Source: Arcobacter lacus
GTDB lineage: Bacteria; Campylobacterota; Campylobacteria; Campylobacterales; Arcobacteraceae
Direction of reading: 5' to 3'
DNA length: 64,000 nt
Assembly (NCBI RefSeq): GCF_003063295.1
Contig: NZ_MUXF01000016.1
Coordinates: 93,273-157,272 of the forward strand
Shown here: positions 1 through 8,395 of the stretch, piece by piece
Numbering within the stretch: the first letter of the stretch is position 1
Layout: the number at the start of each line of letters is the position of its first letter
Made by a program: the position numbers and the translations under genes
The notes under the pieces: model-generated
The model's database searches: none
What the model was told of the DNA's origin: nothing
What the model saw: the letters and a program-made list of their open reading frames with translations, nothing else

Positions 1-336
1 GGTGAACCAGAAACTTTTACATGGAGAGGAAAACCTATTTTTGTTTTGAAAAAAACAACTGAGATGGAAAATAGTGATAGAGATTTAGTTATCGGTGAAG
101 ATAGATATACTGTTGCTATTGGTCTTTGTACACACTTAGGTTGTATTCCTGCATGGAAAAAAGATAAGTGGAAATGTGCATGTCATGGTGGGGAATTTAA
201 CCCTAGTGCAAAAAATGTTTTTGGACCACCACCAAGACCGCTAGATTTACCTCCATTTGAAGTAAAAGGAACTACAATCGTTTTAGGTAACGAAGGTCCT
301 GAATACAAAAAAATCGCTGATACATTAAAAGCATAA
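1..336 (+). CDS. petA: Ubiquinol-cytochrome c reductase Rieske iron-sulfur subunit, 5' end missing
   Basis: The reading frame is open from base 1, so the N-terminal part (membrane anchor and start of the Rieske fold) lies outside the window; 111 residues remain. The 2Fe-2S ligands are visible as CTHLGC and CHGGEF, each giving one Cys and one His, and the two remaining Cys are placed to form the Rieske disulfide. A PPPRPLDLPP stretch follows, as in the Pro loop of Rieske proteins. The protein passes electrons from quinol at the outer face of the inner membrane to cytochrome c1. petB follows after 10 bp, which completes the usual petABC order. Confidence 0.95.
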   Translation, partial: GEPETFTWRGKPIFVLKKTTEMENSDRDLVIGEDRYTVAIGLCTHLGCIPAWKKDKWKCACHGGEFNPSAKNVFGPPPRPLDLPPFEVKGTTIVLGNEGPEYKKIADTLKA

Positions 337-346
337 GGAGTGATGA

Positions 347-1597
347 ATGGCAAAATTTGAAAAAGCTAACTCTGTTGGAGAATGGTTAGACCAAAGACTA
401 AATCTAACTACATTCAATAAAGTTATGATGACTGAATATTGGATTCCTAAAGATATAAATTTCTTATGGGCAATGGGTGTATTATTAGCTACTACTTTTG
501 GTATTTTAGTAATTTCTGGACTGTTTTTAATGATGTATTACAAACCTGATGTTGCATTAGCATTTGATTCAGTTAACTATACAATTATGCAAGAAGTTGC
601 ATTTGGTTGGTTATTTAGACATATGCATGGTGTTGCAGCTTCTGTTGTATTCTTAATTATTTATATTCACATGTTTACAGGAATTTATTATGGTTCTTAT
701 AAACAAGGTAGAGAAATGATTTGGATTTCAGGTATGTTATTATTTATGACATTCTCTGCTGCTGGATTCTCTGGATATATGTTACCATGGGGACAAATGT
801 CTTATTGGGCTGCAATGGTTATTACTAACTTATTTGGTGGAGTTCCTGTTATTGGTCCTGAATTAGTTGTATGGATTAGAGGTGACTTTAACGTTGCTGA
901 TGCTACATTAACAAGATTCTTTATGTTACACGTATTCTTATTACCAATTACTATTATGGGTATTATTGGACTACACTTTTATACATTAAGAATTCCTCAC
1001 GTTAATAACCAATCTTCTGATGAATTTGATTTTGATGCTGAAGCTGAAAAATATTTAAGTGGAAACAAAAAAGAATCAAAAGTTATTCCTTTCTGGCCAA
1101 TATTTATCTCTAAAGATTTAGCGGTTCTTGGAATATTCTTGATTTTCTATTTCTACTTAGTATTCTTCCATTATAATTTTGCAATGGATCCAGTAAACTT
1201 TGACCCGGCAAATTCAATGGTTACGCCTGCTCACATTTATCCAGAGTGGTATTTCTTATGGTCATATGAAGTATTAAGAGGTTTCTTCTTTGATATTGCT
1301 GGAATTAAAGCTTTTGATATTGGATTAATGGCTTTTGCTTTCGCTAATGGTATTTTCTTAGTATTACCTTGGTTAGATAGAGATCCAAAAATTTTACCAG
1401 CACACAGAAGACCAGCATTCTTTATTTGGTTCTGGATATTAATGGTAGATTTAATTGTTTTAACTGTTTATGGTAAATTACCTCCAACAGGAGCAAATGC
1501 ATGGGTTGGATTCTTTGCAGCTGTAATATTTATTTTATTATTCATTGTACTTCCAATAATTACAAAAATTGATGCAAAAAGAAGGGGAACACTATGA
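347..1597 (+). CDS. petB: Ubiquinol-cytochrome c reductase cytochrome b subunit
   Basis: Membrane cytochrome b (416 residues) of the bc1 complex, carrying the two b hemes and the quinol and quinone sites. His residues in the segments HMHGVAASVV/YIHMFTG and MLHVFLLPI/GLHFYTL provide the two heme pairs across two helices. The PEWYF motif of the Qo site is present near residue 304. At least eight hydrophobic helices can be traced. The start has an AGGAGTG-type ribosome site just upstream, and the 3' end overlaps petC by 4 bp (ATGA), which points to translational coupling. Length and motifs are normal for the family. Confidence 0.97.
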   Translation: MAKFEKANSVGEWLDQRLNLTTFNKVMMTEYWIPKDINFLWAMGVLLATTFGILVISGLFLMMYYKPDVALAFDSVNYTIMQEVAFGWLFRHMHGVAASVVFLIIYIHMFTGIYYGSYKQGREMIWISGMLLFMTFSAAGFSGYMLPWGQMSYWAAMVITNLFGGVPVIGPELVVWIRGDFNVADATLTRFFMLHVFLLPITIMGIIGLHFYTLRIPHVNNQSSDEFDFDAEAEKYLSGNKKESKVIPFWPIFISKDLAVLGIFLIFYFYLVFFHYNFAMDPVNFDPANSMVTPAHIYPEWYFLWSYEVLRGFFFDIAGIKAFDIGLMAFAFANGIFLVLPWLDRDPKILPAHRRPAFFIWFWILMVDLIVLTVYGKLPPTGANAWVGFFAAVIFILLFIVLPIITKIDAKRRGTL

Positions 1598-2622
1598 GAG
1601 AATTTAAAATTTTAGCAGTAGTAATAGTTTTAACACTAATTACTTACTGGGGAGTTGAACCATTTGCTCATTCGCAAATGCATCCACATGTGTCTCCTGC
1701 AAATTTTAATTTTGCTGAAGCTGATAAAGAATCAGCAAAAGAAGGTGTTGAAAAAGCTGAAAAAGCTTTAGCTGAAGCTGAAAAAGCTGGAAATGAAAAA
1801 GCTATTCATACAGCAAAAACTGATTTAGATGCTAAAACAACTTTTGAAAAAGACATTAATGAATTTTGGGCTTCTAACGAAGAATCAATTAAAGCAGTTG
1901 GTGATGTAGCAAATGGTGAAACTTTAGTTACAACAAACTGTACAGCTTGTCATAGTATTGAATCAAAAGGTTTTCCAAAAGTTATGGATAATGCTACTGC
2001 AGCATCAGCTTATGGTGTTACTCCTCCTGATTTAAGTGCAGTAGGAAAACTTTATTCTAAAGAGTATTTAGTTGGATTTGTAAAAAACCCAGTTAAAGCT
2101 TCAAAAGTTGAACACAAATTTGTTGATGGAAAAGTTCATCCAATGCCAGGATATGATTGGATGTCAGCACAAGAAATTGCTGATATAGTTGCGTACTTAC
2201 AATCAATTGCTCCAAAAGAGATGACTAACAAAGAAGTTTTCCATGATGCTTGTCAAAGATGTCACTCTATTAAATATGCTGATATGAAAGGTGGTTCAAT
2301 GACTGCATTTACTCCAAATGCAGATATTAAAACTTATATGGGTAAATTACCTCCAGATTTATCTCAATATATCAGAAGTAGAGGTCATGAGTATTTAGAT
2401 ACATTTATTAATGATCCTCAAAAACAACTTGAAGGTACATCTATGCCAAGAGTTGGATTAACTGAAGAGTCACAAAAACAAGTAATTTCTTATTTAGAAG
2501 AAGTTGGAGATTCTAAAAAATTACAAAGAGAAGAATTAGGACCTAAGTTCTTAATCTATCTAGTAGTTTTTGCAATATTTGCATTCTTATGGAAAGCAAG
2601 TAAATGGAGAGATGTTCACTAA
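1594..2622 (+). CDS. petC: Diheme cytochrome c subunit (cytochrome c1 type) of the bc1 complex
   Basis: Membrane-anchored c-type cytochrome of 342 residues. Two heme attachment sites are visible: CTACH at residues 116-120 and CQRCH at 220-224. This is the diheme form typical of Campylobacterota rather than the monoheme c1 of mitochondria. Hydrophobic helices lie at residues 6-20 and near the C-terminus (about 320-335). Met184 and the Met in the later SMPRVGL segment are candidate axial ligands. Between the first helix and heme 1, residues about 41-90 form a Lys/Glu/Ala-rich stretch with no heme motif, probably a long helix. The operon ends just after this gene at a strong hairpin. Confidence 0.95.
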   Translation: MREFKILAVVIVLTLITYWGVEPFAHSQMHPHVSPANFNFAEADKESAKEGVEKAEKALAEAEKAGNEKAIHTAKTDLDAKTTFEKDINEFWASNEESIKAVGDVANGETLVTTNCTACHSIESKGFPKVMDNATAASAYGVTPPDLSAVGKLYSKEYLVGFVKNPVKASKVEHKFVDGKVHPMPGYDWMSAQEIADIVAYLQSIAPKEMTNKEVFHDACQRCHSIKYADMKGGSMTAFTPNADIKTYMGKLPPDLSQYIRSRGHEYLDTFINDPQKQLEGTSMPRVGLTEESQKQVISYLEEVGDSKKLQREELGPKFLIYLVVFAIFAFLWKASKWRDVH

Positions 2623-2640
2623 GAACATCTTTTCAAAATA

Positions 2641-2676
2641 AAAAAGGTATAGATTTTAAAATCTATACCTTTTTTT
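2641..2676. terminator. Bidirectional terminator between petC and rsmE
   Basis: A perfect 17+17 bp palindrome at 2641-2674 has an A-run on one side and a T-run on the other, so it can end transcription from both petABC (+) and rsmE (-). It sits between two convergent genes with no other room for a terminator. Confidence 0.85.
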
Positions 2677-2681
2677 ATTTA

Positions 2682-3353
2682 TTAAAGAATAATTTTTGAG
2701 CTAGCAGAAATAATTGCTGTTTCAGAACGAAGTATTAAGTTTGAATCAAATCCAACAATAAAATTTTTATTGAATTTATCTCTTTCATTTTTAGAAAACC
2801 CACCTTCACAGCCAATAACTAAAGTTTTTATATTCTCTTTTTTTTCATCAATTGAAGTAGTTGAAAAATCAAGAAAATAAACTTCATCATTTTTTTCCAT
2901 AAATTCATCTAAATTTTTACAAATTTCTAATTTAATAATACTTGAACGACCACACTGAGAAGAAGAATTGATAAGTATTTTTTCTAGTTTTTCTATATTT
3001 ATTTTGAAGTTCTTTTGTGAAAAATCACTATATATAAAAGTGATTTTTTCAATTCCAATTTCATTTAAAGATGTTATATACTTTTCGATAGTTTTTGGAT
3101 CAACAATACACCAACCAAGGTGTAGTTTTTTTTCATTTTCTAAAACTTTTTCTTCTTTTGAAAGTAAGTTTAAAAGAGCTTTTTTCTTATCAATAAAAGA
3201 AATTTTATATAAATAAATATATTTATCTTTTAAATTTCTAAAATAAATTTCATCATCAATCTTATGACGTCTAGCTTTTATTAAATAATTGTAAACTTCA
3301 TCTTTTATTTCTAAAGATTCATTTCCACAAAATTCATCATAAGTAAATTGCAT
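2682..3353 (-). CDS. rsmE: 16S rRNA (uracil-1498-N3)-methyltransferase
   Basis: SPOUT-class methyltransferase of 223 residues that methylates U1498 of 16S rRNA in the 30S subunit. The C-terminal knot motifs are visible: LVIGCEGGFSKNE (AdoMet-binding GPEGG-like loop) and LRSETAIISAS near the C-terminus. The N-terminal half is the PUA-like RNA-binding part. It is slightly shorter than the E. coli enzyme (243). Its ATG shares one base with the TAA of the upstream membrane-protein gene, so the two are probably translated together. Confidence 0.9.
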   Translation of the reverse strand: MQFTYDEFCGNESLEIKDEVYNYLIKARRHKIDDEIYFRNLKDKYIYLYKISFIDKKKALLNLLSKEEKVLENEKKLHLGWCIVDPKTIEKYITSLNEIGIEKITFIYSDFSQKNFKINIEKLEKILINSSSQCGRSSIIKLEICKNLDEFMEKNDEVYFLDFSTTSIDEKKENIKTLVIGCEGGFSKNERDKFNKNFIVGFDSNLILRSETAIISASSKIIL

Positions 3354-3757
3354 TAAAATACCTTAGAAATTGCATAAACAAAAATCAAAACTGAAATTTC
3401 AATAATATAGATCTTTTTTGCATATTTATAAAAATCATTTTGAAGTTCGATTTGTTCACTTTTTATAACTCTCATTTTTTTATATCTTTTTATTTCAATT
3501 ACAAGTAAAAATATTGAAGCTGGAATCATCAAAGCTATTGTAATACTAAAGTGTTGAGCATAAAAAGCTACAATTGTTCCTGTATAAATAACAATTGCGT
3601 TTGTTAAATGATATAAAGGTGTCATAAATTTAAGTCTTTTAGCTAAGCTAATAAAGTTTTTCTGACTTAAAACAGAGTATAAATTAAATAACATTATACA
3701 TAAGAAAAAATATATTGTGTAAACATGAGTTTGAATTGCATCTTGCATTAGTTCCAT
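3353..3757 (-). CDS. Small integral membrane protein of unknown function
   Basis: A 134-residue protein with four hydrophobic segments (about residues 13-30, 50-68, 69-88 and 113-131), separated by short basic loops. I do not recognise a family. It is coupled by a 1-bp overlap to rsmE, but a membrane protein gives no clear link to rRNA methylation. A second in-frame ATG three codons downstream is an alternative start, since no strong ribosome site is visible for either. Confidence 0.75.
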   Translation of the reverse strand: MELMQDAIQTHVYTIYFFLCIMLFNLYSVLSQKNFISLAKRLKFMTPLYHLTNAIVIYTGTIVAFYAQHFSITIALMIPASIFLLVIEIKRYKKMRVIKSEQIELQNDFYKYAKKIYIIEISVLIFVYAISKVF

Positions 3758-3789
3758 TAATCGTTTATCTCACTTTTAAAAAATTTTGG

Positions 3790-3795
3790 TATTAT
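3790..3795 (+). promoter_or_regulatory. Possible -10 element upstream of queC
   Basis: A TATTAT hexamer in AT-rich DNA between divergent genes, about 75 bp before the queC start. A second TATAAT touches the queC ATG (3863-3868) but is too close for the start used. The likely ribosome site is AAAGGA at 3851-3856, with an unusually long 12-nt spacer. Confidence 0.35.
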
Positions 3796-3868
3796 AGCCA
3801 ACTTGTCATAAGTTTTAAATTTTAAATTTTAATATGATTTTAGTGTAATCAAAGGATTTATATATAAT

Positions 3869-4555
3869 ATGAATAAAGTATCAACAAAAAAAGCAATATG
3901 TATTTTAAGTGGAGGAATGGATTCTACTTTAAGTTCATACATTGCAAAAAAAGATGGTTTTGAAATAATTGCTGTACATTTTAATTATGGACAAAGAACT
4001 CAAAATAGAGAATTAAAAGCATTTAGAGATATTTGTAATGAACTAGATATAAAAAGTAAATATGAAATTGATATTCCATTTTTTACTCAAATTGGAGCAA
4101 ATGCCTTAACAGATATGAGTATTGATGTTCCAACTAGTGGTTTAGAAGCTGGTGTTCCTATAACTTATGTTCCATTTAGAAATGGTATTTTTTTAGCAAT
4201 TACTGCAGCAATTGCTGAAAAAGAAGGAGCAACTGCTATGTATATTGGTGTTGTACAAGAGGATAGTTCTGGTTATCCAGATTGTACAGAAGAATTTATT
4301 CAAGATATGAAAAAAGCAATAAATCAAGGAACTAAAGAAGATACAAAAATAGAGATAATTACGCCTTTAGTTCATCTGTCAAAAGCTCAAATTGTTCAAG
4401 AAGCTATAAAACTAAATGTTCCACTTGAACTTACTTGGTCTTGTTACAAAGAGGAAGAAGAAGCTTGTGGAGTTTGTGATTCTTGTAGATTAAGATTAAA
4501 TGGATTTGAACAAGCTGGAAAAAAAGATCCAATAAAATATAAGGAATTTCAATGA
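3869..4555 (+). CDS. queC: 7-cyano-7-deazaguanine synthase
   Basis: ATP-dependent enzyme converting 7-carboxy-7-deazaguanine (CDG) to preQ0 in queuosine synthesis. The PP-loop LSGGMDS lies at residues 13-19. The C-terminal zinc site is complete: Cys192, Cys200, Cys203 and Cys206 in the segment [15 protein letters not shown]. At 228 residues it has the normal length. It heads a three-gene set in which queD overlaps by 4 bp and queE follows with another short overlap, so all steps from the QueD substrate to preQ0 are encoded together. Confidence 0.96.
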   Translation: MNKVSTKKAICILSGGMDSTLSSYIAKKDGFEIIAVHFNYGQRTQNRELKAFRDICNELDIKSKYEIDIPFFTQIGANALTDMSIDVPTSGLEAGVPITYVPFRNGIFLAITAAIAEKEGATAMYIGVVQEDSSGYPDCTEEFIQDMKKAINQGTKEDTKIEIITPLVHLSKAQIVQEAIKLNVPLELTWSCYKEEEEACGVCDSCRLRLNGFEQAGKKDPIKYKEFQ

Positions 4556-5076
4556 AATGGGAAATTTCAAAAGAGTTTGACTTTTGTTATGGACATAGAG
4601 TTTGGTCTCAAACTTTAAATATTGATTTTTCTTTAGATGCTTGTTTGAAATGTAGGCATCTTCACGGTCATCAAGGAAAAGTCATTGTATATTTAGAATC
4701 AAATGAATTAAATAATTCAATGGTTACAGATTTTAAACACTTAAATTGGTTTAAAGCTTTTTTAGATGATGTACTTGACCATAAATTTATTTTAGATATT
4801 AATGATCCATTGTTTTCTACTTTGGTTCCAAATATAAAAAAAGAAGACTTAATAAAATTTGATGAAGGTTATTTCTCAATAAATTTAACAAATTTCAAAA
4901 ACGAAGAATTAGAATTGTATGAAAGTTATGTAGTGGTTGATTTTGTACCTACAAGTGAAAATTTATCAGCATGGTTTTTAAAAATCGTACAAGAAAAAAT
5001 GAATGGATTAAATATAAAAGTATCAAAAATTGAATTTTTAGAAACTCCAAAAAGTAAAAGTACTTTTTATGCTTGA
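4552..5076 (+). CDS. queD: 6-carboxy-5,6,7,8-tetrahydropterin synthase
   Basis: Converts dihydroneopterin triphosphate to 6-carboxytetrahydropterin, the first dedicated step towards queuosine. Zinc ligands His15, His38 and His40 are visible, with the catalytic Cys34 in the C-x3-HGH arrangement. The protein has 174 residues, longer than the roughly 120 of E. coli QueD, owing to inserted sequence in the middle (about residues 55-110). The start codon overlaps the queC stop (ATGA). The 3' end overlaps queE by 8 bp. Confidence 0.92.
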   Translation: MKWEISKEFDFCYGHRVWSQTLNIDFSLDACLKCRHLHGHQGKVIVYLESNELNNSMVTDFKHLNWFKAFLDDVLDHKFILDINDPLFSTLVPNIKKEDLIKFDEGYFSINLTNFKNEELELYESYVVVDFVPTSENLSAWFLKIVQEKMNGLNIKVSKIEFLETPKSKSTFYA

Positions 5077-5833
5077 AATAAATGAGATATTTGGACCAAC
5101 AATTCAAGGAGAAGGAAAACTTGTTGGAACACCTTCTATTTTTATAAGATTTGGAAAATGCAATTTTAGTTGTACTGGTTTTGGTGTCGTTTATGAAACT
5201 CCAAGTGGTATAAAAAAGTGTGCTTGCGATTCTTATTATGCTGTAGATAAAGAGTTTAAAGATACTTGGATGAAATATCAAAGTTATAATGATATTGTGG
5301 CTGAAGTTGATAATTTAATTTCAACATATAATTATAATTACAAAATTGATATTGTAATAACTGGAGGAGAACCTCTTTTATATTGGAATAAAAAAGAGTT
5401 TCAAAAATTATTAAAACACTACATAGAAAATGGGCATAAAGTTACTATTGAGACAAATGCTTCTTTAAATATAAATTTTGAATTTGATTACCAAAAAGAA
5501 ATTTTATTTTCAATGAGTGTCAAATTAAGTAATTCTTTGGAACCTTTAAATAAAAGAATAAATAAAAATACTTTAGTAAAGATTTTAGAAAATACAAAAG
5601 ATTCTTATATGAAATTTGTAATTGGAAAAGATTTTTTGAATAAATCAAAAGCTGAAATTATTGAAATATTAAAAGATATTCCAAAATGTGAAGTTTATTT
5701 AATGCCATTAGGTGATACAGCTGATGAAATAAATAAAAATTGTGAAGATGTTATAAATATGGCAATAGAAAATGGTTTTAAATATTGTGATAGGTTACAC
5801 ATTAGAGTTTGGAATAATAAAAGAGGAGTTTAA
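5069..5833 (+). CDS. queE: 7-carboxy-7-deazaguanine synthase (radical SAM)
   Basis: Radical-SAM enzyme that contracts 6-carboxytetrahydropterin to CDG. The N-terminal IFGPTIQGEG substrate segment and the later ITGGEPLL motif are typical of QueE. The iron-sulfur cluster segment is unusual: Cys31-x3-Cys35 is followed by a long insertion, with the third Cys at 53 (Cys-Asp-Ser) instead of x2 later; an extra Cys sits at 51. Expanded cluster loops are known in some QueE proteins, so this looks like a family variant, not damage. Length is 254 residues. It closes the queCDE operon. Confidence 0.92.
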   Translation: MLEINEIFGPTIQGEGKLVGTPSIFIRFGKCNFSCTGFGVVYETPSGIKKCACDSYYAVDKEFKDTWMKYQSYNDIVAEVDNLISTYNYNYKIDIVITGGEPLLYWNKKEFQKLLKHYIENGHKVTIETNASLNINFEFDYQKEILFSMSVKLSNSLEPLNKRINKNTLVKILENTKDSYMKFVIGKDFLNKSKAEIIEILKDIPKCEVYLMPLGDTADEINKNCEDVINMAIENGFKYCDRLHIRVWNNKRGV

Positions 5834-5852
5834 ACTCTAATAAAAATATTGA

Positions 5853-5858
5853 TATAAT
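5853..5858 (+). promoter_or_regulatory. Putative -10 element of fabG
   Basis: TATAAT lies 33 bp before the fabG ATG, just after a short GAGTTTAAACTC palindrome (5826-5837) that begins at the end of queE. A ribosome site AAAGGA follows at the expected distance from the ATG. Confidence 0.5.
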
Positions 5859-5890
5859 AAGTACGAAATGTAAAAAATAAAAGGATTAAG

Positions 5891-6634
5891 ATGAAATTTA
5901 CTGGTTCAAATGTATTAGTTACAGGTGCAAGCAGAGGAATTGGAGCTGAAATTGCAAAGACACTTGCAAGTTTCGGATTAAAAGTTTGGATAAATTATAG
6001 AAGTGGTGCACAAGCTGCTGAAGCAATAAAAGAAGAGATTGAAAAAGCTGGTGGAAAAGCTGCAATAATTAAAGCTGATGTTACAAATGAAGAAGAGTTT
6101 GTAAATGCTATTAAAACAATTATTGATGCTGATGGAGAATTAGCATATTTAGTAAATAATGCAGGAATTACAAAAGATAAATTAGCTTTAAGAATGAGTG
6201 TACAAGATTTTACTGATGTTATAAATGCAAATTTAACTTCGGCTTTTATTGGATGTAAAGAAGCTTTAAAAGTTATGGGTAAAAAAAGATTTGGTTCTGT
6301 TGTAAATATCTCTTCAATTGTTGGAGAAATGGGAAATCCTGGTCAAACAAATTATTCAGCATCAAAAGGTGGATTAAATGCAATGACTAAATCTTTTGCA
6401 AAAGAAGCAGCGTCTAGAGGTATTAGATATAATGCAGTAACTCCTGGATTTATTCAAACTGATATGACACATGAATTAAAAGAGGAAGTAAAAGCTGAAT
6501 ATGAAAAAAATATTCCACTTTCAAGATTTGGTCAACCAAGTGAAATTGCCGATGCAGTAGCATTTTTATTAAGTGATCATTCTTCTTATATTACAGGGGA
6601 AATTTTAAAAGTAAATGGTGGATTATACGTTTAA
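5891..6634 (+). CDS. fabG: 3-oxoacyl-[acyl-carrier-protein] reductase
   Basis: NADPH-dependent short-chain dehydrogenase (247 residues) that reduces 3-oxoacyl-ACP in fatty acid elongation. The cofactor motif GASRGIG is near the N-terminus and NNAG lies near residue 90. The catalytic Ser is in NISSIVG and the Tyr/Lys pair in NYSASKGG. Full length, with a clean AAAGGA ribosome site. The next genes on the same strand are acpP, fabF and accA, so this is a fatty acid synthesis cluster; other short-chain dehydrogenase functions are unlikely in this context. Confidence 0.93.
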   Translation: MKFTGSNVLVTGASRGIGAEIAKTLASFGLKVWINYRSGAQAAEAIKEEIEKAGGKAAIIKADVTNEEEFVNAIKTIIDADGELAYLVNNAGITKDKLALRMSVQDFTDVINANLTSAFIGCKEALKVMGKKRFGSVVNISSIVGEMGNPGQTNYSASKGGLNAMTKSFAKEAASRGIRYNAVTPGFIQTDMTHELKEEVKAEYEKNIPLSRFGQPSEIADAVAFLLSDHSSYITGEILKVNGGLYV

Positions 6635-6673
6635 TTACTATAATCAAAAAAATATAATTTTATAGTTTAAAAG

Positions 6674-6692
6674 AGTTTTTAAAAACTTTTTT
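6674..6692 (+). terminator. Possible weak terminator after fabG
   Basis: The palindrome AGTTTTTAAAAACT (6674-6687) is followed by a run of T. It is all A/T in the stem core, so it is weak, and it overlaps the -35 region of the acpP promoter. Confidence 0.35.
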
Positions 6693-6700
6693 GCTATAAT
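6692..6700 (+). promoter_or_regulatory. acpP promoter, extended -10
   Basis: TGCTATAAT is a perfect extended -10, 30 bp before the acpP ATG. A strong dedicated promoter is expected because acyl carrier protein is one of the most abundant proteins. The TAAAAGGAAA ribosome site follows. Confidence 0.7.
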
Positions 6701-6730
6701 ACAGCGATAATTTTATAAAAGGAAATAAAT

Positions 6731-6961
6731 ATGGCATTATTAGATGATGTAAAAGCGGTAGTTGTAGAGCAATTAGATTGTGATCCAGCTGAAGTAAAAG
6801 AAGATTCAAAATTCATTGAAGATTTAGGTGCTGATTCACTAGATGTAGTTGAACTAGTAATGGCTTTAGAAGAAAAATTCGACATCGAAATCCCTGATGA
6901 AGATGCTGAAAAAATCTTAACTGTTGCAGATGCTATAAAATACATCGAAAATAACGCGTAA
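6731..6961 (+). CDS. acpP: Acyl carrier protein
   Basis: Small acidic four-helix protein of 76 residues that carries growing acyl chains on a 4'-phosphopantetheine arm. The attachment Ser36 lies in the [10 protein letters not shown] motif. Length and charge are normal. It has its own extended -10 promoter and is followed by an intercistronic hairpin before fabF, which may allow it to be expressed well above its neighbours. Confidence 0.98.
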   Translation: MALLDDVKAVVVEQLDCDPAEVKEDSKFIEDLGADSLDVVELVMALEEKFDIEIPDEDAEKILTVADAIKYIENNA

Positions 6962-6974
6962 TTTTAACGCTTTT

Positions 6975-6999
6975 AAATAGAAGATTTGATCTTCTATTT
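6975..6999 (+). other. Intercistronic hairpin between acpP and fabF
   Basis: A perfect 11-bp stem (6975-6985 with 6989-6999) has a TTG loop. It is not followed by a T-run, so it is more likely an RNA-stabilising or processing element protecting the acpP message than a full terminator. Confidence 0.55.
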
Positions 7000-7077
7000 A
7001 CATATTTAAAATATTGAGTTTTTATTATTTAAAAATTGAATAATTCGAATAATTAATTTACATTGGAGCATATTTAG

Positions 7078-8337
7078 ATGAGAAGAGTTGTTATTACAGG
7101 TTTGGGTACTATAAATTCAACAGGACACAACGTAAAAGATTCTTTTGAAGCAGTTACAAATGGTGTTTGTGGTATTGATACAATAACATTATTTGACGCG
7201 AGTGAATTTCCTGTACAAATAGCAGGTGAAGTTAAAAATTTTGACCCTGAAACTGTAATGGATAAAAAAGAAGTAAAAAAAGCTGATAGGTTTATTCAAT
7301 TAGGAATTAAAGCTGCATTAGAAGCGATGATTGATTCTGGTTACGTAACACAAGAAGATAAAAAAGTTGATTCTTCTATTGCAGATAGATTTGGAATTAT
7401 TTCAGGTTCAGGAATTGGTGGATTATCTACAATCGAAAAAAATTCTGTGACTTGTGAAAATAAAGGGCCTAGAAAAATTTCACCATTTTTTATTCCATCT
7501 TCTTTAGCAAATATGCTAAGTGGTTTTATCTCAATTGAGCATAATTTAAAAGGACCATCTTTAGGACATGTTACAGCTTGTGCTGCTTCTACTCATGCTT
7601 TAAATGATGCAGTTAAAACAATTGCACTAGGTGGTGCAGATAGAATTTTAGTTGTTGGAGCTGAGTCTGCTGTTTGTGGAGCAGGTGTTGGTGGATTTGC
7701 TGCAATGAAAGCATTATCAACAAGAAATGATAATCCTAAAAAATCATCAAGACCATTTGATATTGATAGAGATGGTTTTGTTATGGGTGAAGGTGCAGGA
7801 GCATTAGTTGTAGAAACTTTAGAATCTGCATTAGCTAGAAATGCAAAAATTTATTGTGAAATTATAGGTTTTGGAGAGTCAGGTGATGCTAATCATATAA
7901 CTTCTCCTGTAATTGATGGACCTTTAAGAGCAATGAAAGCTGCTTTTGAAATGGCTAAAAATATAACAGGAGAATATCCAAAAATTGATTATATCAATGT
8001 GCATGGTACTTCAACACCAGTTGGTGATAAAAATGAAACATCAGCAATAAAAGAATTATTTGGTGGAAAAGAAAAATGTCCTCCAGTTTCTTCAACAAAA
8101 GGTCAAATTGGTCATTGTTTAGGAGCTGCTGGTGCTATTGAAGCAGTTTTTGCAATTAAAGCATTAGATGAAGGAATTATTCCTCCTACGATAAATGTTG
8201 AAAATCAAGATCCTGAATGCGATTTAGACGTAGTTCCAAATGTTGCAAGAAAATTAGAGTTAACTACTGTTATGAGTAATAACTTTGGTTTTGGTGGAAC
8301 AAATGGTTCCGTAATTTTTAAAAAATATACAAAATAA
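7078..8337 (+). CDS. fabF: 3-oxoacyl-[acyl-carrier-protein] synthase II
   Basis: Condensing enzyme (419 residues) that extends acyl-ACP with malonyl-ACP. The Cys-His-His catalytic set is complete: Cys in VTACAAS, His in NVHGTSTPVGD and His in KGQIGHCLGAAG. The C-terminal FGFGGTN motif is present. GGAGC serves as ribosome site 7 bp before the ATG. It lies between acpP and accA, the same neighbourhood found in Campylobacter. Confidence 0.96.
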   Translation: MRRVVITGLGTINSTGHNVKDSFEAVTNGVCGIDTITLFDASEFPVQIAGEVKNFDPETVMDKKEVKKADRFIQLGIKAALEAMIDSGYVTQEDKKVDSSIADRFGIISGSGIGGLSTIEKNSVTCENKGPRKISPFFIPSSLANMLSGFISIEHNLKGPSLGHVTACAASTHALNDAVKTIALGGADRILVVGAESAVCGAGVGGFAAMKALSTRNDNPKKSSRPFDIDRDGFVMGEGAGALVVETLESALARNAKIYCEIIGFGESGDANHITSPVIDGPLRAMKAAFEMAKNITGEYPKIDYINVHGTSTPVGDKNETSAIKELFGGKEKCPPVSSTKGQIGHCLGAAGAIEAVFAIKALDEGIIPPTINVENQDPECDLDVVPNVARKLELTTVMSNNFGFGGTNGSVIFKKYTK

Positions 8338-8355
8338 TTTATAAACCTAACCATT

Positions 8356-8384
8356 AAAGAGCTAATTTATTTAGCTCTTTTTTT
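8356..8384 (+). terminator. Hairpin plus T-run between fabF and accA
   Basis: A 10-bp stem (8356-8365 with 8371-8380) has a 5-nt loop and a T-run. It ends immediately before the accA ribosome site, so it probably attenuates read-through from fabF into accA or ends the fabF transcript. Confidence 0.65.
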
Positions 8385-8395
8385 AAGGAAAAACT

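Noticed and set aside
6694-6945. An 83-residue Ser-rich frame opposite acpP
   Set aside because: It is the antisense of acyl carrier protein; composition is explained by the acidic coding strand.
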